Part shown: in pieces, positions 8,139 through 17,102 of the stretch
How positions within the stretch are numbered: the stretch's first letter is position 1
Layout of the letters: each line of letters begins with the position of its first letter
Assembly: GCF_013204855.1 (NCBI RefSeq)
Contig: NZ_JABMKZ010000019.1
Location: forward strand, 62,001 to 126,000
Length of the DNA: 64,000 nucleotides
Source of the DNA: Paenibacillus alba
Lineage (GTDB): Bacteria; Bacillota; Bacilli; Paenibacillales; NBRC-103111
Reading direction: 5' to 3'
Made by a program: the position numbers and the translations under genes
The notes under the pieces: model-generated
Told to the model about the DNA's origin: nothing
The model's database searches: none
The model's input: only the letters and a program-made list of their open reading frames with translations

Positions 8139-9945
8139 ATGCTTGAACTTTCGCTTCTGTCAGCTCCATGAACTGCAACACATCTTGAGCTGCCATATCC
8201 ACTGCACTTTGCCAGAAATCAGGCTCCGTCAAATCAACGCCAAGGTGCTTCTGAGCAAGCTCCTCCACGTTCATGCTGCCCGTATCTCGAAGCAGTGCGA
8301 TATATTTATCTTCAAAGGCCGGACCTTCTTGCACCGCTCTCGCATAAATACCTGCGCTGAACATGTAGCCAAAGGTATACGGGAAATTATAGAAGGGCAC
8401 ATCCGTTGCGTAGAAATGCAGCTTGGCTGCCCAGAAATGCGGGTGATAGCTGCTTAACGCATCCTTAAAAGCCAGCTTCTGAGCATCTACCATCAGCTCA
8501 TTCAGGCGCTCTACACTAACAAGCCCTAGACTCCGTTCTGCGTAGAAATTCGTTTCAAAAATAAAGCGGGCATGGATGTTCATGAAGAACGCAATTGCGC
8601 GTTGGATCTTATCCTCTAACAAAATAATCCGTTCCTCATCGGAAGCCGCGATTTTGACAACCGCATCCGCAACGATCATCTCTGCGAAAGTAGACGCTGT
8701 CTCAGCAACGTTCATCGCATATTCCTGTGCCAAAGCAGGCATATCCGTCATGACATGCTGATGGTAGCCGTGACCCAGCTCATGAGCTAACGTAGACACA
8801 TTGTTTAACGTTCCGCCGTACGTCATGAAAATGCGTGTTTCCCCTGCCATCGGGAAGGAGGTACAGAAGCCGCCAGGACGTTTCCCAGCTCGGTCTTCGG
8901 CTTCAATCCAACGCTTCTCGAAAGCCTCTGTTGAGAAAGCTGCCAGCTTGGGACTGAAACGCTGGAATTGTTCAATAATGAGACTTGCGCCTTCATCATA
9001 CGATATCTTCTTGGAGGAGTCGCCCAGCGGCGCATCAACGTCCACCCAAGCTAATTTCTCAACACCCATAAGCTGCGCTTTACGATTCAGATAATCGACG
9101 AAAATCGCTTTGTTGCGGTCAATTACATCCCACATGACATTCAGCGTTTTCTCTTCCATCCGATTGATGGCAAGCGGCTCTTTATGTATGCTTTTCCAGC
9201 CTCTATATTTGTACACCTGAAGACGGAAGCCAGCCAAATGGTTCAATGCTTCGGCACAATAATCTTCCTTGTCTGTCCAAGCTTGTTCCCATTTCTCGAA
9301 AAGCGCCAACCGTTCTTCCCGATTCTCCGTGTGCAGCTTATTAAAGGCTTGACCAGCAGAAAGCTCCACCTGTTTACCCTCAACTTCGACCGGCATGCGG
9401 AATTGACCAACGGTCGTATTATACAAATCTCCCCACCCATGATAGCCATCAACGGCCAAATCATTAATTAAAGCTTCCTGTTCAGGCGGCAGCTTTTCTT
9501 GGGCTAAAGCACGACGTTCATCCAGCGAAAACGCGATAGCTTTGAAGGGTTCTTTCTTCAGCAGTTCAGACCATACGCCATCCGGAATTCCAGTCAATAC
9601 TTGATCGAACCGTGTGAGTGAAGACAGATGCTCGGCAAACAAGCTTTTGACTTGTCCACTAAGTACAGGAGCTTTCTTATCCTTCTGGTTGTCGGCCAGC
9701 AAACATCCCACGAAGGAATCTGCTTCCAAAATATGTTTCAAATTATGCTGCAGCAAGTCGATCAGCTTCGCTAAGGAATCTGTGTCTGACGCCTGCTGTG
9801 GTGAGGGAGTAGCCAGTACTTGCTCTTGAAATGACGCGATTGAAGCTTGCAGCTCTTTCAGATGAGCTGCGAATGCAGGAGACTCGCTCCCGCCAGGGAA
9901 AAAGGTATCCAAATCCCATGTTTGATTAAGAGGTAAATGCAGCAA
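8137..9945 (-). CDS. pepF: Oligoendopeptidase F, M3 family zinc metallopeptidase
   Basis: This 602-residue cytoplasmic M3B peptidase hydrolyses short peptides. The zinc site HELGHGYHQH (HExxH) lies in the last third, in the segment STLAHELGHGYHQHVM, and the second zinc ligand is probably the downstream glutamate in NVAETASTFAEM. An N-terminal oligopeptidase F domain precedes it. I chose TTG at 9943-9945 because AAAGGTG lies 5 bases upstream; a GTG three codons earlier overlaps that ribosome binding site. The stop codon lies at the edge of the shared terminator. Confidence 0.93.
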   Translation of the reverse strand: MLHLPLNQTWDLDTFFPGGSESPAFAAHLKELQASIASFQEQVLATPSPQQASDTDSLAKLIDLLQHNLKHILEADSFVGCLLADNQKDKKAPVLSGQVKSLFAEHLSSLTRFDQVLTGIPDGVWSELLKKEPFKAIAFSLDERRALAQEKLPPEQEALINDLAVDGYHGWGDLYNTTVGQFRMPVEVEGKQVELSAGQAFNKLHTENREERLALFEKWEQAWTDKEDYCAEALNHLAGFRLQVYKYRGWKSIHKEPLAINRMEEKTLNVMWDVIDRNKAIFVDYLNRKAQLMGVEKLAWVDVDAPLGDSSKKISYDEGASLIIEQFQRFSPKLAAFSTEAFEKRWIEAEDRAGKRPGGFCTSFPMAGETRIFMTYGGTLNNVSTLAHELGHGYHQHVMTDMPALAQEYAMNVAETASTFAEMIVADAVVKIAASDEERIILLEDKIQRAIAFFMNIHARFIFETNFYAERSLGLVSVERLNELMVDAQKLAFKDALSSYHPHFWAAKLHFYATDVPFYNFPYTFGYMFSAGIYARAVQEGPAFEDKYIALLRDTGSMNVEELAQKHLGVDLTEPDFWQSAVDMAAQDVLQFMELTEAKVQA

Positions 9946-10099
9946 AGCGATCACCTTTCCTTTCCATCTTTTATTAAATCATAAACGATATGCGATCGGC
10001 AATGATCGTAATCTTCCTCATTGCTTCTGGGTAAAAAGTATGATTCAATGAAGTAAGTTCCTTCAATATAAATCGGAACAGAATGGTGTGAATTTCATT

Positions 10100-10264
10100 A
10101 TGAAACCGTTACAAATTTCCCCGGAAACAGCCGTGAAGCTAGCTGAACAGCTGAAAGTGCCCTTGGAACATCTCATGCATATGCCACAACATATTTTGCT
10201 TCAGAAATTAGCCGAGCTCGCGAAAAATTCCTCTGCGGAACCAAGCGAACCAGAATCGAAGTAA
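10100..10264 (+). CDS. YycC-like small protein, 54 aa
   Basis: This short frame encodes MKPLQISPETAVKLAEQL and then contains VPLEHLMHMPQHILLQKLAEL. I recognise this as like the YycC family of Bacillales, whose function is unknown. The protein is helical with an acidic tail (EPSEPESK) and no membrane segment. The ribosome binding site is weak (GGTGTGAA). It lies just ahead of a small cysteine-containing protein gene and a GGDEF gene in the same direction. Confidence 0.7.
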   Translation: MKPLQISPETAVKLAEQLKVPLEHLMHMPQHILLQKLAELAKNSSAEPSEPESK

Positions 10265-10306
10265 GCTTTGATTCCTTTTGCTAATACTTGGCCTTATGAC
10301 ATTGTA

Positions 10307-10504
10307 ATGAAGGACATTTATGTGGCCGAATGTCCCTTTTGCCATAGCCCTAATGTGCTGCTGCCGCTGAAAATCCACGAACTGACGTCCATTCGCGAAG
10401 GCAAGAAAAAGCTGCTTGTGTTCCCTTGTTGTCATAACAAATTGACGCTCGTTGATACAGACCGCGATTATTTATTGGCGGACACCGCTATTCGGAACCA
10501 TTAA
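10307..10504 (+). CDS. Small zinc-ribbon-like protein, about 65 aa
   Basis: The protein carries ECPFCHSP near its start and FPCCHNKL about 30 residues later, four cysteines that suggest a small zinc-ribbon fold. No function can be named. I prefer the ATG at 10307 because the cysteine motif starts soon after it; a TTG at 10268 is also open. Neither has a strong ribosome binding site. It lies between the YycC-like gene and the GGDEF gene, possibly in one transcript. Confidence 0.6.
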   Translation: MKDIYVAECPFCHSPNVLLPLKIHELTSIREGKKKLLVFPCCHNKLTLVDTDRDYLLADTAIRNH

Positions 10505-10542
10505 TCGTAGCTTCCAAAGCGCAAGGAGTAGAAAGAGCCCGT

Positions 10543-11649
10543 ATGAATGAGTACCTCGTTCCTTTGACAAGCGCATGTACATTAGTCACCCTTAATTACA
10601 TAGCGATGAAAGTTCGCAGCAAGATGCTGTTCGATTCCTATGAGCAATTCCTTGCCCCTCTGCTCACAGGCCTCGCCTGTATCATCATGATGCTAGAACC
10701 TTTGCCAGAGGCGCTTGGACTCATTGATTTGCGTTCCTTGCCCGTCTTCATGGCCGGCTTGCGCTATGGACTTCCCGTTGCCCTGCTGTCCACCGTAATG
10801 CCCATTGGCTTCAGTTTCCTATCGCATGAAAGCCAATCTTGGTTCATCATCTCACAGGATTTGCTCGCCCCTGCTTTAATCAGTTCGTTGTTTCACAACA
10901 AAGAATACCGCAGCGGCTTCTTGGACATTTCTATTCGGCACGGGCTCCAAATATGTGCCTATGTCTTCCTTCTTCGACTTGTTATTTACGGCTTCCTGGA
11001 AGGGAAGCTAACTTGGCTTTACACCATTGATCAGCTATTTATGCTAGCCATCATGTCGGCTACCTTCATTATCATCATCATCATGGTGAATGATGAGAAC
11101 AAGAGCTGGCGGCTTCAGCGACATATGGAGCTGCAAGCTAATCAAGACAGCCTAACTAAGCTTCCCAATCTACGCAGCTTTATGCCGATTGCCGATAATG
11201 AGCTTAGCAAACGCCGAATATCAATCATGATGATTGATTTGGACAACTTCAAACAATACAACGACCAGTTCGGACATTTGGAAGGAGACCAGCTGCTAAG
11301 AGAGGTTAGCACGGTGCTTCGATACCATATTCACGAGCAGGATTACATCGCTAGGTATGGCGGGGAAGAATTCATCCTCCTAAGCACGGAAACGGATCCT
11401 ATGACGCTTAGCCTATACGGAAAACGGTTATGCTCCGTTGTGACGGAAAGTTTCCCCCACAAAAGGCACTATGATCAATCGCCAATAACAGTTTCCATTG
11501 GCATCTCGACTGCTGTTGCACCTCAAGTCAATCTGACACAAATTATTTATGAAGCGGATCAAGCTCTCTACGCCTCCAAGCATAGCGGGAAAAATTGTTC
11601 AACCCTTTACGAAGATATGCCTGTTGCCAGCCACAAAAAGAACGCTTAA
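10543..11649 (+). CDS. Membrane-anchored diguanylate cyclase (GGDEF)
   Basis: This is a 368-residue protein. Its N-terminal half (about residues 1-185) has five to six membrane helices resembling the 5TM LytS/YhcK-type sensor. It is joined to a GGDEF domain starting near DSLTKLPNLRSF. The active-site loop is YGGEEF (about residues 271-276), an active GGEEF variant. The metal-binding DLDNFKQYND and FGHLEGDQLL segments are intact. It should make cyclic di-GMP from GTP. No clear RxxD inhibitory site precedes the loop. AAGGAG lies 14 bases before the ATG, rather far, so the exact start is uncertain. Confidence 0.9.
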   Translation: MNEYLVPLTSACTLVTLNYIAMKVRSKMLFDSYEQFLAPLLTGLACIIMMLEPLPEALGLIDLRSLPVFMAGLRYGLPVALLSTVMPIGFSFLSHESQSWFIISQDLLAPALISSLFHNKEYRSGFLDISIRHGLQICAYVFLLRLVIYGFLEGKLTWLYTIDQLFMLAIMSATFIIIIIMVNDENKSWRLQRHMELQANQDSLTKLPNLRSFMPIADNELSKRRISIMMIDLDNFKQYNDQFGHLEGDQLLREVSTVLRYHIHEQDYIARYGGEEFILLSTETDPMTLSLYGKRLCSVVTESFPHKRHYDQSPITVSIGISTAVAPQVNLTQIIYEADQALYASKHSGKNCSTLYEDMPVASHKKNA

Positions 11650-11697
11650 GCCATTCAAGGGAATCCGTTCATTCCCGCGAATCGTTAAGCGTTCTTA
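11638..11697. terminator. Terminator-like hairpin after the GGDEF gene
   Basis: AAGAACGCTTAA (11638-11649), which includes the stop codon, is complementary to TTAAGCGTTCTT (11686-11697). An inner hairpin (GGGAAT with ATTCCC) can also form. A T-rich stretch follows. It lies between convergent genes. Confidence 0.6.
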
Positions 11698-11711
11698 TTC
11701 ATGAAAGTCCC

Positions 11712-12413
11712 TTATGTTGCTTGCTTCATTTCCTCCGGAAGCTCCATCCGCATAGCCAGCATATCCTCACGGGTGATTACCCATTGTTCACGACTCGCCC
11801 GGATCATGGCTGCATCCATAATCTTCCGATCATTAATAATCCGCGAGAACCACTTGACGGCCTCATTAAACCGGCTCAATCTGCGATTCAGCTCTCCCAT
11901 TAAATACATGAGCCTTGCGTTGTTAATATCCATCCCTTCGGTCTCGAACACACTGACATAGGCCTCCAGAGCAAAGGTTAAGAATCTCTCTTCTTGTTCC
12001 CAATCTCCTTTAATCCGGTATAACCATGCAAGATGATGAAGAAGACCCGCGACGACACGGGATTTCTCATCCTTAATCTGTGCGCTAATCAGTGCCAGCT
12101 TGTAGCTGTACAGCGCATCTTCCCAAGTTCTTTCTCGGCAATAATCGCGCATTGTCCAGTTCTTGGAAACCTTCGTATAGAAAGCTTCTTTTTGACCGGG
12201 ATTCCATTTATCTGCAAAGTTTTCCGTATGTGCATATCCGCAAAACGGACAAATCCTCACAACATAATAATCTGGATTAATGTCTTTATAGTGAACACAG
12301 AAATCCGCATCCGTTTTGCTCGATTTTTTGAAGCTTGGGCGAACCTTCATCGTTTTGAAGGCGTTGTCGCAATAGGTACACTTCACTGCAATTTCGTATA
12401 AAGGTTCGACCAT
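11712..12413 (-). CDS. DUF2225 family protein
   Basis: This is a 233-residue soluble protein with an N-terminal metal-binding part, CTYCDNAFKT near residue 12 and ICPFCGYAHT near residue 54. A helical repeat region resembling tetratricopeptide repeats follows (ALYSYKLALISAQ, AWLYRIKGDWEQEERFL). This is the DUF2225 architecture, frequent in Firmicutes, whose role is not established. It is followed on the same strand by a truncated haemoglobin gene that lies upstream in transcription, with a gap of about 45 bases. Confidence 0.85.
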   Translation of the reverse strand: MVEPLYEIAVKCTYCDNAFKTMKVRPSFKKSSKTDADFCVHYKDINPDYYVVRICPFCGYAHTENFADKWNPGQKEAFYTKVSKNWTMRDYCRERTWEDALYSYKLALISAQIKDEKSRVVAGLLHHLAWLYRIKGDWEQEERFLTFALEAYVSVFETEGMDINNARLMYLMGELNRRLSRFNEAVKWFSRIINDRKIMDAAMIRASREQWVITREDMLAMRMELPEEMKQAT

Positions 12414-12458
12414 CGGAAAACCCCGCCTTTTGTGAGAAAAATAGGTAGGAACTGAGAA

Positions 12459-12851
12459 CTATTCGTCTTCTGGAGTATTAATAAAATGATAGGCTGAGCC
12501 TTTCAATCGGTCTAGCAAAAAGTCCCGTAAATCTTGCGGAAGTCCTACTTCTGTCAAGGCTTCAGCCATACACCCCAACCAAGCATCGGCACGCTCCTGC
12601 GTGATTGGAAAAGGCATATGCCTAGCCCGCATCATCGGGTGTCCATGGACGTCCGAATATAAGCTTGGACCTCCAAAAAACTGGCTCAAAAATAAGATTT
12701 GCTTCTCGATTACCGGATCTATATTGGAAGGAAACAGAGGCGCCAACAAAGGGTGCTGCTGCACTTTCGGATAAAAGGCCTCCACGATTCGGCGAACCGT
12801 CTCTGCTCCCCCCATCAATTCATATAAGGTGCTGCGTTCACGCTCTGACAT
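12459..12851 (-). CDS. Group II truncated haemoglobin
   Basis: This is a 130-residue 2-on-2 globin of the TrHbO type, like B. subtilis YjbI. The B-helix tyrosine is in AFYPKVQQHP, the proximal histidine is in MMRARHMPF, and the G8 tryptophan is in ADAWLGCM. These are the usual group II markers. It would bind O2, and related proteins act in redox or peroxide chemistry. Transcription continues toward the DUF2225 gene. A 32-codon membrane ORF lies immediately upstream. Confidence 0.92.
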   Translation of the reverse strand: MSERERSTLYELMGGAETVRRIVEAFYPKVQQHPLLAPLFPSNIDPVIEKQILFLSQFFGGPSLYSDVHGHPMMRARHMPFPITQERADAWLGCMAEALTEVGLPQDLRDFLLDRLKGSAYHFINTPEDE

Positions 12852-12878
12852 GAGAAAACCTCGCTACTCTTAGTTACT

Positions 12879-12977
12879 TTAATAATTCTCTAAATCCTCG
12901 TCCCCTGTAGGCATGAGCGTTTCTCTAATGACAAAAACGAACATACAAACAAATAAACCGGCAATGATACCTGTCAT
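12879..12977 (-). CDS. Predicted 32-residue single-span membrane protein
   Basis: The frame begins with ATG at 12975-12977 and is preceded by GGGAGTG about 8 bases upstream. It encodes a hydrophobic helix (TGIIAGLFVCMFVFVI) followed by an acidic tail (PTGDEDLENY). Small proteins of this shape often accompany membrane complexes. It lies 27 bases upstream of the globin gene, so it may belong to that transcript. I do not recognise a family. Confidence 0.5.
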   Translation of the reverse strand: MTGIIAGLFVCMFVFVIRETLMPTGDEDLENY

Positions 12978-13131
12978 TTGAATCACTCCCACTGCCTAGG
13001 ATATAAGACTCGAAGTAGTTCTATTTTACCATAAAAACAAGCCATGCACAGTACCAAAGTCTAAGTTTTTTGGGACGGCATGTATGTCCCACACCACACA
13101 TATAGTTGAATAGGAGGAGGTGTCCTATTCC

Positions 13132-14370
13132 ATGCAGAAACGAAACTTCACTGGTGTACTACTGATGGCTTTCGCTGTGATTGCCATTATTCTATGCTTA
13201 TTTGCCTTTCCTCATGACGGACTGCAAGCAGCTTTGCGCGGCGTTTCCATTTGGTGGGATGTGCTCTTTCCTGCGCTATTCCCCTTTTTTGTTATCTCTG
13301 AAATTTTGCTCGGCTTTGGCATCGTGCATTTCTTCGGCACACTGCTCGATCCGATGATGCGTCCTGTCTTTCGAATCCCCGGCATCGGCGGCTTCGTGAT
13401 GGCGATGGGCTTTGCCTCCGGTTATCCAATCGGGGCCAAATTGACCTCCCAGCTGTGGGAGCAGCAGTTGGTGAATCGCGAGGAAGGCGAGCGGCTGGTT
13501 GCCTTCACGACAAGCTCAGATCCGATCTTCCTGATCGGAGCCGTTTCTATCGGCTTTTTCCATGATGCCTCTTTGGCCATCATTCTAGCCACCGCCCACT
13601 ATGGCGGCTCGCTTCTGATCGGTTTCATGATGCGTTTCCACGGCCGCAAAAGCGTGCCAACTCCACAGAAAAGCACGAGCGGCGGTTGGATCTGGAAACG
13701 CGCCTTCGAAACGATGCACACCGCCAGGATCCATGATGGCAGATCCATCGGAACGCTGCTCAGCCAATCCATCCTGCATTCACTTAACCTGATGTTTGTA
13801 GTCGGCGGTCTTGTTGTTTTCTTCTCCGTCGTTTTGGAAGTTCTTACGTCCGCTCAGGTTATGAATGTACTGTACGTACTTATCTCTTCCATCCTGCAAT
13901 TCATCGGACTGCCTCACGAATTATCGCAAGCGGTGATCAATGGCTTGTTTGAGGTGACACTCGGAGCCAAAGCTGCGGGCAACGCTCCAGATGCGCTGGC
14001 GCTTTCCAGCAAAGTGGCGATCGGGGCTTTCATTTTGTCATGGGGCGGCATGTCGGTTCACGCTCAAATTGTAAGTCTGCTTAGCCACACGAATTTGCGC
14101 TATTTGCCTTTTCTCATTGCCAGACTTACGCATGCCTTGTTCTCCGCTGCTATTGTGCTCGTAATCTGGGAGCCTATGCAAATATTCCGCGGTTCCCAAG
14201 CAACCTTTTTCCCGCAATATGAACCAACTTCCCCGGTACTCAGCTATTTAAAATTGATGCTTCCGGTTAGCGGAGTGGTCATCCTCGCTTCTTTTACAGT
14301 CATCGCTGGACTGTTCACTGCATATTCCTTACTTAAACTCGTGTATGAAAAGGTTGGTGGAACAAGATAA
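13132..14370 (+). CDS. ylbJ: Sporulation integral membrane protein YlbJ
   Basis: This 412-residue polytopic protein has the YlbJ layout. A first hydrophobic helix is followed by WWDVLFPALFPFFVISEILLGFG, the glycine-rich GFASGYPIGAKLT near residue 107, a hydrophilic central loop and a second hydrophobic half. YlbJ is a sporulation protein of the SigE regulon with nucleoside-transporter-like gate motifs. I chose the ATG at 13132, with AGGAGGAGG at 13112-13120; an upstream GTG overlaps that ribosome binding site. The 3' end runs close to the glucan phosphorylase gene. Confidence 0.9.
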   Translation: MQKRNFTGVLLMAFAVIAIILCLFAFPHDGLQAALRGVSIWWDVLFPALFPFFVISEILLGFGIVHFFGTLLDPMMRPVFRIPGIGGFVMAMGFASGYPIGAKLTSQLWEQQLVNREEGERLVAFTTSSDPIFLIGAVSIGFFHDASLAIILATAHYGGSLLIGFMMRFHGRKSVPTPQKSTSGGWIWKRAFETMHTARIHDGRSIGTLLSQSILHSLNLMFVVGGLVVFFSVVLEVLTSAQVMNVLYVLISSILQFIGLPHELSQAVINGLFEVTLGAKAAGNAPDALALSSKVAIGAFILSWGGMSVHAQIVSLLSHTNLRYLPFLIARLTHALFSAAIVLVIWEPMQIFRGSQATFFPQYEPTSPVLSYLKLMLPVSGVVILASFTVIAGLFTAYSLLKLVYEKVGGTR

Positions 14371-14416
14371 TATGGGTATTCACGATCATGATAATAAAGG
14401 GAGAGAACCTCTAGAT

Positions 14417-16975
14417 ATGCAAGCAGCAGTCTTCCCGCAAGCAGTTAAACAATGGCCCTCTCCAATTGCACGTTTGAGCGAGTTGGCAGCTAATTTATGG
14501 TTTAGTTGGAACCACGAGGCTTTAGCGCTATTTGCCGATATCGACGCTGTCAAATGGGCCGCATCCGGCCATAACCCAGTTCGCCTACTGCAAGATTTGG
14601 ACGAATCCCACATCGTAGCCCTGAGCAACAACACGGAATTTACGGAACATTACCGCCGGGTCATGGATACGTTTGATGCGTATTTGAACGGCAGAACCTG
14701 GTTCCAAGACAAGTATGCCGATCGAAGCTATGTGCAAATCGCCTACTTCTCGGCAGAGTTTGGCTTTCATGAATCTTTGCCCATTTACTCGGGCGGGTTG
14801 GGCATCTTGGCCGGCGATCATACAAAGTCGGCCAGCGATTTGGGCATCCCTTTAATCGGAATTGGCCTGCTCTACAAGAAGGGCTATTTCACTCAAAAGA
14901 TCGATGCCTCCGGTGGTCAGCAAAGTGAATTGTATCCCTACGACTTCACCAAGCTGCCTATCCAGCCTGTCATCCAGAATGGGGAACAACTCACCGTTTC
15001 CATTGCTATGCCTGGCCGGGCGATCGCCTTGCAAATATGGCAGATTCAGGTCGGCCGCAATCGCGTCTACCTGCTCGACGCCGATCATGCGTCTAATCAG
15101 CCGGCGGACAAAGAGTTGACCGCTCAGCTTTATGGGGGCAATCAAGATACGCGGATTGCCCAAGAAATGGTCCTTGGCATCGGTGGCGTGAAAACACTCC
15201 GCGCTCTAGGGGTCTACCCAAACGTCTACCATATCAATGAAGGTCACGCCGCGTTCCTTACGCTGGAGCGGCTCAAGGAGCTGCTCCAGCTGGGTCTGCC
15301 GTTTCACGCAGCCGTTGAAACGGTGCGTTCTGCAACGGTCTTTACGACCCATACGCCTGTTCCAGCTGGCCATGATACGTTCTCCATCGAGATGGTGGAA
15401 CACTATCTCGGCCCCTATCTGCAAGAGCTGTCGCGGCATAAGCAACAAATTGTAACCCTCGGGCTTGATCATCATACGGGTCAATTCAATATGACCCATT
15501 TGGCCATGAATACAGCTGGGATGCGCAATGGTGTCAGCAAGCTTCATGGTCAAGTATCGCGCGAAATGTTCAAAGAATTTCACGGACATATCGATGCAAG
15601 TGAAGTTCCCATTGGCTCCATTACCAATGGCGTTCATCTGGACACATGGACGGCCCCGCAATGGAAAGAGCTGTTTGATCGTTTCCTTCCAGGAACTTGG
15701 CGAGAGGAACAAGCCAACAAGCATCAATGGCAGCAGATCGAGGTCATTCCCGACGAGTCTATCTGGAGCGTGCATCAACAGCTGAAAGAAGATCTGATAC
15801 GCTTCGCTCGCCAAAATTTGCTGGAGCAGCGCAAACGCAACGGGGAGTCCGAGGAACGAATCCAAGAAGTAAGAAAATATTTGAATCCCAAAGCCTTGAC
15901 TATCGGATTCGCCCGACGCTTCGCGACCTACAAGCGCGCGAATATGATTTTCAATGATTTGTATCGGCTGAAGAAGCTCATGAATGACCCTGATCGCCCG
16001 GTCCAATTTATTTTTGCCGGCAAAGCACATCCTGCGGACTACCCGGGTCAGGAGCTCATCCGCGACATTTACCGCGTCTCCCAAATGAAAGAGTTCGCTG
16101 GCAAAATTGTCATACTCGAAAATTACGATATGAATATGGCCCGCTACCTTGTCCAAGGGGTCGATGTTTGGCTGAATAATCCGCGAAGACCTCTTGAAGC
16201 CAGCGGCACGAGCGGCCAGAAAGCCGCCATGAACGGCGTGCTTAATTTCAGCGTGCTCGATGGCTGGTGGGAGGAAGGCTACAACGGAACGAATGGCTGG
16301 GCTATCGGATCCACAGGCGCAGCGGATTGGGCAGCCCAGGAGAAAGAAAATACGCAAGCGATCTACCACATTTTAGAGAAGGAAATCATTCCGCTTTACT
16401 ATAATCAAGGCGCGCTTCCCCACCAATGGATCAGCCGTATGAAGCGTTCTATTCAATCGTTAAGTCCTGTGTATAACACTCATCGCATGGTGCAGGACTA
16501 CACGGAGGAAGCGTATCTTCCTACGGCCGAAAGAGCCAGACTTTTTGTCGCCAATCACTACGATGTAGCGACCAAAGTTGCCGACTACAAACAGTTCATC
16601 CGCAACAACTGGTATCACGTCAAAATCATCGGCATCGATGACCGTTCCGCCAAGCTTTCCACCGAAATACCTCTGGCTGAAATGAAGCCGACAACCAAAG
16701 AAATTACAGCCCAAGTCCATTTCGGGCCGATCTGGCCGCAAGACACAGCTGTTGAAGTCGTTTATTACGAAGAACATGCTGGAGATTGGAAACAGAAGAT
16801 TGTCTCCATGGAACCCTCTGGCGAGCTCACCGACCAGCTGCAAAGCTTCAAAGCAACGATTCCTGGGCACCTTGTTCATGGGCCGCACTTCTCCATTCGC
16901 GTTCGACCCATTTCAGCAAACTTCGCCCATTCTTTTGAGCTTTCTCTGGTGACCAGCACCTTATCTTGGCAATAA
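14417..16975 (+). CDS. glgP: Alpha-glucan (glycogen/maltodextrin) phosphorylase
   Basis: This protein of about 852 residues belongs to the short alpha-glucan phosphorylase family (T. maritima AgpA / mycobacterial GlgP type), which releases glucose-1-phosphate from alpha-1,4-glucans. Signatures are FSAEFGFHESLPIYSGGLGILAGD near residue 112, HINEGHAAF near residue 275 and the PLP-lysine region ASGTSGQKAAMNG near residue 600. It is not flanked by glg synthesis genes. The start is uncertain: the ATG at 14417 has AAGGGAGAG about 12 bases upstream, while in-frame ATGs at 14345 and 14372 fall inside or right at the end of ylbJ. Confidence 0.93.
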   Translation: MQAAVFPQAVKQWPSPIARLSELAANLWFSWNHEALALFADIDAVKWAASGHNPVRLLQDLDESHIVALSNNTEFTEHYRRVMDTFDAYLNGRTWFQDKYADRSYVQIAYFSAEFGFHESLPIYSGGLGILAGDHTKSASDLGIPLIGIGLLYKKGYFTQKIDASGGQQSELYPYDFTKLPIQPVIQNGEQLTVSIAMPGRAIALQIWQIQVGRNRVYLLDADHASNQPADKELTAQLYGGNQDTRIAQEMVLGIGGVKTLRALGVYPNVYHINEGHAAFLTLERLKELLQLGLPFHAAVETVRSATVFTTHTPVPAGHDTFSIEMVEHYLGPYLQELSRHKQQIVTLGLDHHTGQFNMTHLAMNTAGMRNGVSKLHGQVSREMFKEFHGHIDASEVPIGSITNGVHLDTWTAPQWKELFDRFLPGTWREEQANKHQWQQIEVIPDESIWSVHQQLKEDLIRFARQNLLEQRKRNGESEERIQEVRKYLNPKALTIGFARRFATYKRANMIFNDLYRLKKLMNDPDRPVQFIFAGKAHPADYPGQELIRDIYRVSQMKEFAGKIVILENYDMNMARYLVQGVDVWLNNPRRPLEASGTSGQKAAMNGVLNFSVLDGWWEEGYNGTNGWAIGSTGAADWAAQEKENTQAIYHILEKEIIPLYYNQGALPHQWISRMKRSIQSLSPVYNTHRMVQDYTEEAYLPTAERARLFVANHYDVATKVADYKQFIRNNWYHVKIIGIDDRSAKLSTEIPLAEMKPTTKEITAQVHFGPIWPQDTAVEVVYYEEHAGDWKQKIVSMEPSGELTDQLQSFKATIPGHLVHGPHFSIRVRPISANFAHSFELSLVTSTLSWQ

Positions 16976-16993
16976 AACCTGATTTTCCGACAT

Positions 16994-17016
16994 AAAGCCC
17001 CGTTTGGGGCTTTTCT
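16994..17016 (+). terminator. Rho-independent terminator after glgP
   Basis: AAAGCCCC and GGGGCTTT pair around a short GTTT loop. TTTTCTTATT follows. Confidence 0.85.
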
Positions 17017-17102
17017 TATTTTCCTTTATAAATTATTATGAAAAGAGGCCTTCAGGGTTGTGCAAGTGTTCATGAATGCAAATCTAACCACTTGGTGATG
17101 CT

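Noticed and set aside
15206-16369. 387-codon minus-strand frame
   Set aside because: It lies wholly opposite the glucan phosphorylase gene, whose motifs are intact.
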